Source: Chamaesiphon sp. 341R_metabat_111
GTDB taxonomy: Bacteria > Cyanobacteriota > Cyanobacteriia > Cyanobacteriales > Chamaesiphonaceae
Reading direction: 5' to 3'
Length of the DNA: 64,000 nucleotides
Assembly (NCBI GenBank): GCA_025351825.1
Contig: JANXVE010000160.1
Span: forward strand, 56,672 to 120,671
The translations under genes and the position numbers were made by a program. Position 1 is the first letter of the stretch. Each line of letters opens with the position of its first letter. The notes beneath the pieces are model-generated. The model did no database searches. It worked only from the letters and a program-made list of their open reading frames with translations, and was not told the origin of the DNA. Positions 8,183 to 16,909 of this stretch are shown here, piece by piece.

Positions 8183-8971
8183 CTAGTAAACTGCAAACAA
8201 ATCAACACCAATTTGCAATTGATTAGGAATAATCGGACGACTTAACCAATGACTCTCCGATTGTAAGATCGTCGTCAAAAAATCTGCTCGCACATATTTG
8301 TATCGATCGATTGTCAATTCTGGTGTCTCTACCTTGATGTACAATCCTTCCATCAACGAACTTTGATTAGTCTGTTGAATAGCCAGATCTGGATTCAAAC
8401 CTTGTTCTAGACAAAGTTCGCGTAATCTATCAATATGTCCATTTCCAATGAAATGGGACTGCTGGAGCAGGTTTATAAGCTGCTGGTGAGACTGTAATTT
8501 CCCCTCAAATAGCACGGGTACGGAAGCTATTGCCAACCCTGTCAATATCTCTTTTCGTGCTGCCGTACTGAGAAATTTACCACTCGATCGATCGAGTAAA
8601 TCGTATTCTAAGAAATAGTGCGGCAACCTGTCATAAAAGACGGTGTGCTTGGCATACAGCCATTCACCATAGAGGATATATCGATCGCCCAAAGCATTCC
8701 ACAGTGACCCATAGTGACTATGCGCCCACTGTTTGAATAGATTGAAATGGCGTTCGCGGGGACCACCAGTTAGGTAATGTCCCCGACTTTGCAACAGCAG
8801 TTGTCCCTGTGCGTCGAAACTAATTGCCGCATTTGCACCATCGACTTTCTCTTCAACTACGACATACTCATTTGCAATTAGGCTAAATCGCACGCTGTCT
8901 AAATCCTCATCCCCAGGCTGTTGACGCGAACCCTCAATGTGCGGCGTTCGCGGATATTTTTTCATCAGCAT
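8183..8971 (-). CDS. ATP-dependent RNA ligase family protein
   Basis: 262 residues from MLMKKYPRTPHIEGS. This start is chosen because GAGAGGGG lies about 8 nt upstream; a longer TTG start at 8989 is less likely. Nucleotidyl-transferase motifs are in order: motif I EEKVDGAN with the adenylated Lys at residue 42, QSRGHYLTG, motif III YGEWLYAKHTVFYD followed by YFLEYDLLDR, motif IV MEGLYIKVE, and motif V RYKYVRADF. This is the PF09414 RNA-ligase layout. The adjacent downstream HD-Pnk gene would supply 3'-OH and 5'-phosphate ends, so the pair can restore broken RNA. The natural substrate, such as a cleaved tRNA, is inference. Confidence 0.8.
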   Translation of the reverse strand: MLMKKYPRTPHIEGSRQQPGDEDLDSVRFSLIANEYVVVEEKVDGANAAISFDAQGQLLLQSRGHYLTGGPRERHFNLFKQWAHSHYGSLWNALGDRYILYGEWLYAKHTVFYDRLPHYFLEYDLLDRSSGKFLSTAARKEILTGLAIASVPVLFEGKLQSHQQLINLLQQSHFIGNGHIDRLRELCLEQGLNPDLAIQQTNQSSLMEGLYIKVETPELTIDRYKYVRADFLTTILQSESHWLSRPIIPNQLQIGVDLFAVY

Positions 8972-8989
8972 TTGACGTTCCCCTCTCAA

Positions 8990-9281
8990 GGCAACAATGT
9001 TAGTATTAACTCGTAAGTTCTAAGTCGTAATTAAGTTACTAGATTGGAAATTCAAAGCCTACCTAGAACTTCACCACTAATTGTGGCTGATGCTGAGTAT
9101 TGCCGATGATAACTATTAATTACTGACTAAAGATGGAGAGGCGGAGGACTACATGGGAAACTCGCTGACAGACTCATAGATATTCTCAATCTAATCTATG
9201 TACTACTGGATGTCAAGGTATGGCTAAATACCCGACTCGATGGATAGAGTCGGGTATTTGTTGCGCGTTTAATTAAGAACT
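8990..9281 (+). other. Gene-free 292 bp with possible small RNA
   Basis: No convincing ORF. The stretch from about 9125 contains purine-rich GATGGAGAGGCGGAGGACTA and TGGGAAACTCGCTGACAGAC and ends at the 13-bp hairpin at 9226-9259. That is the shape of a roughly 100-130 nt plus-strand small RNA with its own terminator. A loose resemblance to Yfr2/Cyano-1 GGGAAAC loops cannot be verified here. Confidence 0.25.
9226..9259. terminator. Hairpin downstream of CBS gene
   Basis: AAATACCCGACTC / GAGTCGGGTATTT, a perfect 13-bp stem with an 8-nt loop. It lies 22 bp after the CBS-protein stop (minus strand) and could also end a plus-strand transcript. Confidence 0.7.
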
Positions 9282-9740
9282 CTAGACAACTGCGATCGCT
9301 CGGACAATATCGCTTTGGGTGATAATCCCGATCGGGTGATGATTGGCATCAACTACAGGTAAACGATGAATCTTCTTGTCATGCATAATTCTCGCAGCAA
9401 CTGGGAGCAAGGTATCTGCCGAAACAGAAACGGTGTGGGTTGACATCACTTCACCAACTGTTTGTCCCAATGCTTTGTGCAAATCTCGATCGTATGTAAC
9501 GGGATTTTGGAAGTAAATTACCCCACCCAAAAACATCATATATGGTGGTTGTTCGAGACCTTTTTCTTGCCACATTAAGTCGGATTCTGAAATTATTCCC
9601 ACCAGCTTGCCAGTGTCATCAACTACTGGCAAACCACTGATACGTCGATCGACCAAAAGTTTAACTGCTTCGGGCAGTGGCATACTGGGCGTAACAGTCA
9701 GAACATCGGCAGTCATCCAACTAGCAACAGTTTGTGACAT
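9282..9740 (-). CDS. CBS-pair domain protein
   Basis: 152 residues made almost wholly of two CBS motifs: residues 7-57 (WMTADVLTVTPSMPLPEAVKLL to VVDDTGKLVGIISESDLM) and about 95-150 (VMSTHTVSVSADTLLPVAARIM to VVDANHHPIGIITQSDIVRAI). Between them is a short linker WQEKGLEQPPYMMFLGGVIYFQNP, typical of plant and cyanobacterial stand-alone CBS proteins. CBS pairs bind adenosine nucleotides and regulate partner enzymes or channels. No partner is encoded nearby, so the target is unknown. Confidence 0.85.
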   Translation of the reverse strand: MSQTVASWMTADVLTVTPSMPLPEAVKLLVDRRISGLPVVDDTGKLVGIISESDLMWQEKGLEQPPYMMFLGGVIYFQNPVTYDRDLHKALGQTVGEVMSTHTVSVSADTLLPVAARIMHDKKIHRLPVVDANHHPIGIITQSDIVRAIAVV

Positions 9741-9950
9741 AACTTAATTATTGAAATGATTTAAAGTGCAGCGATCGACAAGACGATTAGATTTGCTTCA
9801 CATCTCTATTATAGTTAGGCAAATAATAACTCTACCAAAATATCATAATGTCTTCCAAATGATTAAGGCTAGAGAAGATCGACTACCTACTTTAGGCGAT
9901 GCCAACTTCTCCAGCCTCACATTGATATTTCTCAAGCGTAAAACCTAAAT

Positions 9951-10445
9951 TTAAGCTGCAACAAATTTCATCGAAATGCCATTCATACAGTAGCGCAATC
10001 CAGTTGGTTTTGGGCCATCTTCAAATACATGTCCCAGATGCCCGCCACAGCGACGACAATGGACTTCTGTGCGGGTTGAAAATAATGACTTATCAACAGA
10101 AGTCTCGATCGCATTTGGGAGCGGATCGTTGAAACTCGGCCAACCAGTGCCACTATTAAACTTGGTATCAGAGACAAACAGCGGTAAATCGCAGCCAGCA
10201 CAGACAAATTGACCTTTGCCATACTCTTTGTCTAAAATACTCGTACCAGCCCGCTCGGTGCCATGCTTCCGCAGTACGCTAAACTGTTCGGGTGTCAGGA
10301 TCGCCTGCCACTGTTCATCAGTTTTGGTGATTTCAAATTCGCCTGTTGTTTTTGCCATTGGGGGTGTCTTTGAGGATAAAAAATAAAGTCCGCTAGCCGC
10401 ACCAATTGGTGCCAGCGCAATCGATAATAGTGTTCTTCTCTGCAT
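9951..10445 (-). CDS. msrB: Peptide-methionine (R)-S-oxide reductase MsrB, probably exported
   Basis: 164 residues. It reduces methionine-R-sulfoxide in proteins. Zinc ligands CxxC are at C82/C85 and C130/C133, the GTGWPSF substrate loop is at 99-105, and the catalytic Cys is C153 in RYCMNGISM. Residues 1-26 begin MQRRTLLSIALAPIG, a twin-arginine-like n-region plus hydrophobic segment, so export to periplasm or lumen by Tat is plausible. A second Met at residue 30 (MAKTTGEFEI) would give a cytosolic 135-residue form; which start is used cannot be decided. Confidence 0.92.
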   Translation of the reverse strand: MQRRTLLSIALAPIGAASGLYFLSSKTPPMAKTTGEFEITKTDEQWQAILTPEQFSVLRKHGTERAGTSILDKEYGKGQFVCAGCDLPLFVSDTKFNSGTGWPSFNDPLPNAIETSVDKSLFSTRTEVHCRRCGGHLGHVFEDGPKPTGLRYCMNGISMKFVAA

Positions 10446-10490
10446 CTTGTCAGGATTATCAAGATTACCTATATTTTAACAATTATCTGT

Positions 10491-10580
10491 TTTAGTGGTT
10501 TAGTGTTTTAGTGGTTTAGTGGTTTAGTAAATAGCTATAACTCCCAGTCTCCCAGTCTCCCAGTCCCTCCCCTCCCTTCC
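10491..10580. repeat. Tandem octamer and CCCAGTCT repeats before nagZ
   Basis: TTTAGTGG-type units repeat from 10491 to about 10528, and CCCAGTCT units repeat from 10541, ending in a C/T-rich run that abuts the nagZ ATG. The native nagZ leader has been replaced or displaced by low-complexity repeats, and no clear ribosome-binding site is visible. Confidence 0.55.
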
Positions 10581-10581
10581 C

Positions 10582-12177
10582 ATGCAATTCCCCGATCTCA
10601 ACAGCCTCACTCTCGCTCAACAAGTCGCCCAAATGGTGGTAGTTAGAGCCTCCAGTTATCTATTCGATCATCAGATCCAGTATCCTGAATTCGGTGAGTG
10701 CGATCGAGCGACGCTCAAGCATTGGATTGGCGATCTGGGCGTGGGTGGGGTGATTTTTTGGGGTGGGAACGGGGGCGAATTAAGTTTGCGGATTCAGCAG
10801 TTGCAAGCCTGGGCGACGTATCCGCTGCTGATTGCTGCTGATATTGAGGAAGGGGTGGGGCAAAGATTTACAGGTGGGACTTGGTTTGCGCCACCGATGG
10901 CTCTAAATGCGATCGCTCAAACCGATTTACCCAAGGCGATCGAGTATGCGCGCAGAATGGGCGCGATTACTGCCCAGGAAGCTCTAGCAGTGGGGATAAA
11001 TTGGATTTTGGCTCCAGTAGTTGATGTCAATAATAACCCCGCTAATCCGGTGATTAACATTCGATCGTTTGGAGAGACACCTGAAATAGTTAGTAAGCTA
11101 GCGACTGCTTATATTCAAGGAGCGGCGGAATATCGCGTGCTCACCTGTGCCAAACATTTTCCTGGTCACGGGGATACTAGTGTAGATTCACACTGGGCGT
11201 TGCCCGTAATTCCCCACGATCGTCAGCGATTGGAATCGATCGAGTACCCCCCATTTCGGGCGGCAATTCAGGCGGGGGTTGATAGTGTGATGAGTGCCCA
11301 CTTGGTAATTACCGCGCTGGATTCAGAACTACCGGCAACACTCTCTCCCAGAATTTTGACGGAAGAATTACGCCATAATTTAGGGTTTGAGGGCTTAATT
11401 AGTACCGACGCGCTGGTGATGGGGGCAATTGCCGATCGATATGGGGCGGACGATGCACCAGTTATGGCAGTGGCGGCGGGTTCAGACATTATCTTGATGC
11501 CTGTCGATCCAGCGATTGCCATTCAGGCTGTCTGTCAGGCGGTAGAATCGGGGCTGATTAGCGCGGAGCGGGTTAAAGCTAGCGTGGGGCGGATTTGGCG
11601 ATCGAAACAGAAGTTATTCCAGGAGTGGAATGGCGTGACGCTCACGCAGTCGCCAGTCAATAGTCAACCCGCCACGCTAACGACACTAGCCACACCGGAA
11701 TCGATGGCTGTGGCGGCGGGGATGTTAGCAGACTCGATCGTCACTCAGGGCAATCTTCCGCTCCAACCCAAGGCTGGCAAAAATATTATTGCCCTCGAAG
11801 AGATTCTCGATACGACCTTCCTCAGTCGCAGTACTCCAGCCGTCACCATTCCGACCAAACTCGGCTACCAGCTTCAGTTAATTAACCGCCATAGTCCTGC
11901 AATCACGATTCCCCCTGAAGAATCAGTCATCCTCCAACTCTTTATTCGCACCAGTCCATTTTCAGGTGGATTGGGCATTACGTCTGTCGCTAAAAAGTTG
12001 CTCGAACAGTTAGTCGCAAATAACCAACTCCAAGGATTAGTAATTTACGGTAGCCCTTATTTACTGACAGATTTTGCGCCACTACTACCCCCAGACGTTC
12101 CAGTAGTATTCTGCTATGGGCAAATGGCTGCTGCACAATCGATCGCGCTCGGCAAGTTATTCGGGTCAAAAAGTTAG
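10582..12177 (+). CDS. nagZ: Beta-N-acetylhexosaminidase NagZ (GH3)
   Basis: 531 residues. The N-terminal about 350 are a GH3 TIM barrel with the NagZ signature KHFPGHGDTSVDSHWALP: K191-H192, and H196/D198 as the acid/base dyad. The nucleophile is D276 in GLISTDALVMGAI. AADIEEGVGQRF and INIRSFGETPE are also typical. It removes GlcNAc from muropeptides in peptidoglycan recycling. The C-terminal about 180 residues extend beyond the compact NagZ of enterobacteria and form a second GH3-like domain. No signal peptide is seen, so cytosolic. Confidence 0.88.
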   Translation: MQFPDLNSLTLAQQVAQMVVVRASSYLFDHQIQYPEFGECDRATLKHWIGDLGVGGVIFWGGNGGELSLRIQQLQAWATYPLLIAADIEEGVGQRFTGGTWFAPPMALNAIAQTDLPKAIEYARRMGAITAQEALAVGINWILAPVVDVNNNPANPVINIRSFGETPEIVSKLATAYIQGAAEYRVLTCAKHFPGHGDTSVDSHWALPVIPHDRQRLESIEYPPFRAAIQAGVDSVMSAHLVITALDSELPATLSPRILTEELRHNLGFEGLISTDALVMGAIADRYGADDAPVMAVAAGSDIILMPVDPAIAIQAVCQAVESGLISAERVKASVGRIWRSKQKLFQEWNGVTLTQSPVNSQPATLTTLATPESMAVAAGMLADSIVTQGNLPLQPKAGKNIIALEEILDTTFLSRSTPAVTIPTKLGYQLQLINRHSPAITIPPEESVILQLFIRTSPFSGGLGITSVAKKLLEQLVANNQLQGLVIYGSPYLLTDFAPLLPPDVPVVFCYGQMAAAQSIALGKLFGSKS

Positions 12178-12257
12178 TAAAATTGGATTATCATGGTATA
12201 CACTTGTACCGCGATCGACACCTCAATTTATTCAACTAGAATATATTATTAAAAGTA

Positions 12258-12470
12258 ATGATTAGTCGCGAACAGCTAAAACTAGAAATTGACTCTGTTG
12301 ATGCTACTCATATCGAAGTATTGCATCGTATTATTTTATCATTAAGAACTCCAATTTTAACTACCACAAATTCTGACCAAGATAATGGTATTAACCCACT
12401 GAAAAATAGCATTCTATTTGAAGGTGATATTATTTCACCAATCGATCTAGATTGGGACGCTGCACAATGA
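12258..12470 (+). CDS. VapB-like antitoxin of PIN toxin
   Basis: 70 residues. The N-terminal part ISREQLKLEIDSVDATHIEVLHRIILSLRTP is a short helical region and the C-terminus SILFEGDIISPIDLDWDAAQ is the tail often seen in cyanobacterial VapB/DUF2281-like antitoxins, which inserts into a PIN toxin. Its stop overlaps the toxin start as ATGA (12467-12470), so the two are translationally coupled. It would neutralise the toxin and repress the operon. Confidence 0.75.
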   Translation: MISREQLKLEIDSVDATHIEVLHRIILSLRTPILTTTNSDQDNGINPLKNSILFEGDIISPIDLDWDAAQ

Positions 12471-12853
12471 TTATTCTGGATACTCATGCTTGGTTGTGGT
12501 GGGCGAACGAATCAACAAAACTCTCATCAAAAGCGAATGAAATTATTCAAGAAGCTGATATTATCGGCATCCCAGCGATTTGTTGCTGGGAAATCGCGAT
12601 GCTGGCTACGAAATCGAGAATTGAGTTGTCAATGGATGTCTCAGATTGGATCGATTTAGCTCTGAATCGTCCTAAAATTCAGCTCTTACCTTTGACACCT
12701 AAAATTGCAGTTAAGTCTACTCAATTACCAAGCGATTTTCATGGAGATCCAGCAGATAGATTAATTGTTGCTACTAGTATGATCCATCAATCGTCATTAG
12801 TTTCAAAAGATCGAAAAATCCAAAACTGGGGTCATGTGGAAGTAATTTGGTAA
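12467..12853 (+). CDS. VapC-like PIN-domain ribonuclease toxin
   Basis: 128 residues from MIILDTHAWLWW; the frame opens 15 bp further upstream but the ATG overlapping the antitoxin stop is the natural start. PIN acidic residues are visible: D5 in LDTHAWLWW, the Glu in CCWEIAML, and Asp residues in GDPADRLIVATSM and VSKDRKIQ. PIN toxins are Mg-dependent RNases that cut tRNA or rRNA. With the preceding antitoxin it forms a type II module. It ends 18 bp before the convergent AarF gene. Confidence 0.88.
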   Translation: MIILDTHAWLWWANESTKLSSKANEIIQEADIIGIPAICCWEIAMLATKSRIELSMDVSDWIDLALNRPKIQLLPLTPKIAVKSTQLPSDFHGDPADRLIVATSMIHQSSLVSKDRKIQNWGHVEVIW

Positions 12854-12870
12854 CTAATACTCTGATGAGA

Positions 12871-14601
12871 TTACTTTCTAGATTTAATCGCTAGGTTCAA
12901 TAAAGATATCAACCAAATTAATCCACCTAAACCTGCTAACCCAAATAGATATATCGACCAAGTTGGATAAGTTGAAGTTAATAGAATTGCAGCGATCGCA
13001 CTCAGTCCAGTCAAGCACAAGTAGCCAAGATTGTGAATAACTAGATGTAATTGTTTGATCGATCGATCGGCTGTACGGTTTTGAATTGATAGTTCTAACT
13101 CTTTCTGTTCTAGTTGTTGCTTGAGCTGGTAAATTAACTTTTTGTTCGCATTCGGCTGAGTTAATTTTTGCTTGAGATAATTTGCAGCTTGTCTACTCAG
13201 TTTACCGACAATATTGCCACGCTCGGCGATCGCTATACTCCGAATAAACGGCTGGGCGGCGACAACTAAGTTGTAGTCAGGATCTAGGGTTCTAGCGATA
13301 CCATCAAGTGTCGATAAAGCTTTGAGAATAAAACTCATTTCTGGAGACATTTGGAATGGTTGCTGGACAAAAAGTGTAGTGATTTCACTCTTGATTTGCT
13401 CGAATTCCTTGATGTCTACTGGTCGATCGGTAAAACGTTCGAGCATGAAATCGATCACTCGTTCGATCGGCTGCATATCTTCTACTTGCTCGATCAATCC
13501 CAGTTCAATTAGATTATTAGTAACGGCAATACCATCCTTTTTCATCACTGCCCAAAACGTCTCAATCATTCGATCGGTAGAGATGTGTTTTAGCTCTGCC
13601 ATCATCCCAAAATCATAGACGACTAGTTTACCATCAGCCATGATTGCCATATTGCCAGGATGGGGATCTGCTTGAAAAAACCCGTCTACTAGGAGTTGTT
13701 TGAGATAGCAACAGATTCCCAATTGATTGATTTGTTTGGGATTGAAACCACAGGCTTCTAGTTTAACTCTGTCGTCAATTTTGATGCCTGGTAAATAACT
13801 CATGGTTAATACCTTATCTGTGGTATATTTCCAGTAAATTTCAGGTGCAATAACTAGTTTACTTTCTTTGAAATTTTCTCGAAATCTGTCGGCATTTTGA
13901 CCTTCATTCGTATAGTTTATTTCTTGGAATAGTAATGTAAAAAATTCTTGGTAGATCGCTCTTAGTTCGATCGATCTTTTCTTGGGTAATAATCTGTCTA
14001 TCCACCAGAGTAGCTTGCCAATTACATCAAAGTCGAGTTCAAACAATTGCTGTAAACCTGGACGCTGAACTTTGATGACGACTGCTGCACCAGTGCGGAG
14101 CTTGGCGCGATGTACCTGTCCCAAGCTAGCAGCCGCAATCGGTACCAGATCGAACTGGGCGAATAAAGTATCGATATCTGCACCGAGTTCGGTTTCAATA
14201 ATTCTAATTGCTTCGATCGTGCTAAATGCTGGCACTCGATCTTGTAATTGACTCAAAGCTTCGGTATAAATCGGCGGAAAAAAGTCAACTCTAGTCGATA
14301 AAGATTGACCGATCTTAATAAAAGTTGGCCCTAATCCGATCGTGGTATCGACGAGTTTTTGGGCTTGGCGGCGGTGATAGCGGGGATTTTTGGTGGGGAA
14401 TAGAAAATCTTTGAGAACATTTAAACTCAGCCCAATTGCTGCGCTAAAAATGTCAAATTGTCTGGCTTGGGGCGAATATTTGGCTCTTTGCCAACGAAAT
14501 GTGGGATCGGGTTGAATGAGGGTGGTAGCGACGACAGATTGCGCCAGTTCGGGTAGTTGTCGTCGCGATCCTAGTTTCCACATGGCCGATTTTTGCTCCA
14601 C
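12871..14601 (-). CDS. AarF/ABC1/UbiB-type atypical kinase
   Basis: 576 residues. UbiB-family hallmarks are seen: KxGQ (K97-G99-Q100) in IKIGQSLSTR, the Ala-rich loop AAASLGQVHRA at 157-167, the ATP-site Lys in VVIKVQRPGL, QADPHPGNMA and VVYDFGMM. Two hydrophobic segments close the protein (LGYLCLTGLSAIAAILL and SIYLFGLAGLGGLIWLI), so it is membrane anchored. Cyanobacterial ABC1K proteins act in prenylquinone and lipid metabolism, often at plastoglobule-like or thylakoid membranes. It starts with GTG one base after the histidine-kinase stop, so the two form an operon. Confidence 0.88.
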   Translation of the reverse strand: MEQKSAMWKLGSRRQLPELAQSVVATTLIQPDPTFRWQRAKYSPQARQFDIFSAAIGLSLNVLKDFLFPTKNPRYHRRQAQKLVDTTIGLGPTFIKIGQSLSTRVDFFPPIYTEALSQLQDRVPAFSTIEAIRIIETELGADIDTLFAQFDLVPIAAASLGQVHRAKLRTGAAVVIKVQRPGLQQLFELDFDVIGKLLWWIDRLLPKKRSIELRAIYQEFFTLLFQEINYTNEGQNADRFRENFKESKLVIAPEIYWKYTTDKVLTMSYLPGIKIDDRVKLEACGFNPKQINQLGICCYLKQLLVDGFFQADPHPGNMAIMADGKLVVYDFGMMAELKHISTDRMIETFWAVMKKDGIAVTNNLIELGLIEQVEDMQPIERVIDFMLERFTDRPVDIKEFEQIKSEITTLFVQQPFQMSPEMSFILKALSTLDGIARTLDPDYNLVVAAQPFIRSIAIAERGNIVGKLSRQAANYLKQKLTQPNANKKLIYQLKQQLEQKELELSIQNRTADRSIKQLHLVIHNLGYLCLTGLSAIAAILLTSTYPTWSIYLFGLAGLGGLIWLISLLNLAIKSRK

Positions 14602-14602
14602 T

Positions 14603-16591
14603 TTAGTGAAGTTCTAATACTGTTGGAATGGTGACAGTGAAGCTGGTTTTGGCGGTTGATGGTGCTACCATTTCACTCGTGACGATAATTTTGCCTTGAA
14701 TACGATCTACCATCGATTTAACTAGGGCTAAACCCAATCCAGTTCCGGCAATTGCCTGTTGAGTGGTGCCAGCTCCACGCCGGAATCTTTCAAATAGATG
14801 GGGTAGATCCTCTGCGGAGATTGGTTTGCTCAGATTGGTAATTTTAAAGATGGCTCGATTCTCTTGCAGAGAGGCTCCGCCAACGGATTCGATCGTCAAC
14901 CAGAGTTCGATCGTGGTTTTGGGGATGGCAAATTTACCAGCGTTTACTAGCAATTCTTCCAATATGTGTTTGAGTGCGTCGGCATCAGTCTCGATCTGTG
15001 GCGACACGGAAGGGAGATGGAGTGAGAGTTCTAGAGCTTTGCTGTCCGACCATCGATCGGCTACAAGCGTCGCTTGCTCAGAGATAAATTGGTTGAGTCC
15101 AACTTGTTGAGGGTGAAATTCGAGCTGATTTGACTCCAACTGCTGGAATTTGAGCAGATCGTTAATTAGCTTGATTTCTCGCTGACACTGATCGTCGAGG
15201 ATATCGATATACTGGGCGCGACGAGCGGGATCGACATCAGTTTGCCGCAGCATTTTGATTGCCAAAGACATGCTGGTGAGTGGTGTCCGCAACTCATGCC
15301 CGATGGTGTTGATAAACTCATCTTTGAGTTCGTTGGCTTGGCGCAATTTATCCATCCGCTTGCGTCCAGCATCGTGCAGCTTGGCTTGAAGTTGGAGGCT
15401 AGTCTGAACTTGGGATGTCCGACTGGCGATCGCATTTTGAGCGTGTTTGAGCGATGTGCTTTGGATGCGGGCGAGGGCGATCTGATAAATTTGGCACTGG
15501 AGTAAGTTTAATTCGACCGGGTGCCAGTGACGAGATCGATCGTGTTGAAGTACCAACCAACCCCACAGAGCTTCAGAGGGTGGGCGATCTGGCGTTATCG
15601 ATCCCATCAGCGGAATCATCGCAATGCTTGGTAAAGTATCATCTTGAAAGATGAGACGATCTGTCGATGTTGTATGTTTTTCTCGATCGAATACCGTTGG
15701 GTTGGGAGCATTCGCCAGGGCGATTTTACACAAGTGCGAATTTTCTAATAAGAACGATGATGGTAATGACTTAACATCGCCATTGCGCGCATCGATTGTC
15801 GTGACGATTTGCACCTGTGTGCTGGTTTTCGGAGATCCGATCGTTGATTTGGCTAATGCCGATGAATTGGCGATCGTCCGTAATAATGTAGTTGTGAGGG
15901 TCGATCCTGGTTTCGATCCACTCTCTCGATCTGGCACAGTTGTCAGTGGAGCAGGATCGGGCTTTTGCTTGGACGGATCGCTAGTTTTGAGCGTCAAAAC
16001 TAGTCCGCGCCGTAGCTCTAAGGCTTCCACCATATCAGATACAGCAATTTCAAACAGTCGATCGACCTGCTGATTTTCAACAATTGCTTGAGTCAGATGA
16101 TGGTGTAGCTGTGGATAAATTTGAGAAATGTGTGCCTGCGCCTGAAGATCTTCTTCGATCAATGCCGTGCTAACGTAGTCGGCGACGATTTGAAATACTA
16201 ATTTTGTCTCTCGATACCATTGCACCCCTTTTGTCGCCACCATCAGGCAGCCAGTCACCCGATCCCGATCGCGAGTTTCGACGATCGTCACCTGATAATC
16301 AGGCAACAAGGGCATTTTCCACTGAGTAGGAGTTGGCGCGGCGGGAATTGAATAATTGGATATTTGAGTTGAGATCGTGTTCGCCCGATGGTTTACACAG
16401 GCACTCGCCGCAACCCTGACGATACCTGGCGACAGGTATTGCAATATCCAGCAGCCATCTGCTGCAAAATTATTGGCGACAGATTGTGCCAAAAGAGCTA
16501 GTACTTCTCGTCGATCTCCACCAGCCGCTATCGGCTGGACGATCTGAAGAATACGTTGTCCGAAATAGTCAATTTCGCGAGAATCCTGCAT
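14603..16591 (-). CDS. GAF-containing sensor histidine kinase
   Basis: 662 residues from MQDSREIDYFGQ; an upstream ATG at 16639 is possible. The N-terminal half has two GAF-like regions (about 15-145 and 165-375). The HisKA phosphoacceptor is in FINTIGHELRTPLTS, preceded by a short coiled stretch. The HATPase part has the N-box EELLVNAGKFA, F-box LPHLFERFRR and G-box GTGLGLALVKS. No membrane segment, so a soluble kinase sensing a small ligand or redox or light state. No response regulator is adjacent. A family A dispersed repeat lies in the coding sequence at 14858-14885. Confidence 0.88.
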   Translation of the reverse strand: MQDSREIDYFGQRILQIVQPIAAGGDRREVLALLAQSVANNFAADGCWILQYLSPGIVRVAASACVNHRANTISTQISNYSIPAAPTPTQWKMPLLPDYQVTIVETRDRDRVTGCLMVATKGVQWYRETKLVFQIVADYVSTALIEEDLQAQAHISQIYPQLHHHLTQAIVENQQVDRLFEIAVSDMVEALELRRGLVLTLKTSDPSKQKPDPAPLTTVPDRESGSKPGSTLTTTLLRTIANSSALAKSTIGSPKTSTQVQIVTTIDARNGDVKSLPSSFLLENSHLCKIALANAPNPTVFDREKHTTSTDRLIFQDDTLPSIAMIPLMGSITPDRPPSEALWGWLVLQHDRSRHWHPVELNLLQCQIYQIALARIQSTSLKHAQNAIASRTSQVQTSLQLQAKLHDAGRKRMDKLRQANELKDEFINTIGHELRTPLTSMSLAIKMLRQTDVDPARRAQYIDILDDQCQREIKLINDLLKFQQLESNQLEFHPQQVGLNQFISEQATLVADRWSDSKALELSLHLPSVSPQIETDADALKHILEELLVNAGKFAIPKTTIELWLTIESVGGASLQENRAIFKITNLSKPISAEDLPHLFERFRRGAGTTQQAIAGTGLGLALVKSMVDRIQGKIIVTSEMVAPSTAKTSFTVTIPTVLELH
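14858..14885. repeat. Dispersed repeat family A, inside histidine-kinase gene
   Basis: ATTCTCTTGCAGAGAGGCTC then CGCCAACG on the plus strand. It matches the copies at 18257-18286, 26845-26872 and 58483-58511. It is read in frame in the ATPase domain (ESVGGASLQENRA) between two structural strands, so it probably entered as a tolerated loop insertion. Confidence 0.6.
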
Positions 16592-16756
16592 GGGTAGTAC
16601 ATCAGATGAGCAGCGTTTATAGATCCTAGACCTACCCATTTATTGTGCCACACTGTGGGGATTCACAAATAATGGTCTAAGCGAGAATCTATCTACTTAA
16701 ACTAAGCATTCCCATAAGTTGGGTTGTTATTGATGGGTTGTCATTAGTTTTTCGAG

Positions 16757-16909
16757 TTGGGAGCGTGGGAGCGTGGGAGCGCGGGAGCAACGGAGCAACG
16801 GAGTGTATGAGGGAAAGGCACCCAAACCCCAAGGCTCCCACGCCCCATGCTCCCGCACCCCCCTGCTCCCACGCCCCCATGCTCCCACGCCCCCGTGCCC
16901 CCACGCCCT
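16757..16909. repeat. G/C-rich short tandem repeats with inverted halves
   Basis: GGGAGCGT-type units (16757-16806) are followed by their complement style GCTCCCACGCCCC (16833-16909), so the whole block can fold into an imperfect hairpin between the GT2 gene and the kinase gene. The right end reaches the GT2 stop codon. It belongs to the same repeat class as blocks near 20.9, 37.6, 48.0 and 63.4 kb. Confidence 0.75.

Noticed and set aside
9766..9948. 60-residue ORF between the CBS gene and msrB
   Set aside because: It covers the CBS promoter, has no domain or good start site, and its composition is not protein-like.
10491..10580. CRISPR array
   Set aside because: Units are directly adjacent short repeats without unique spacers; the same is true of the other tandem blocks.
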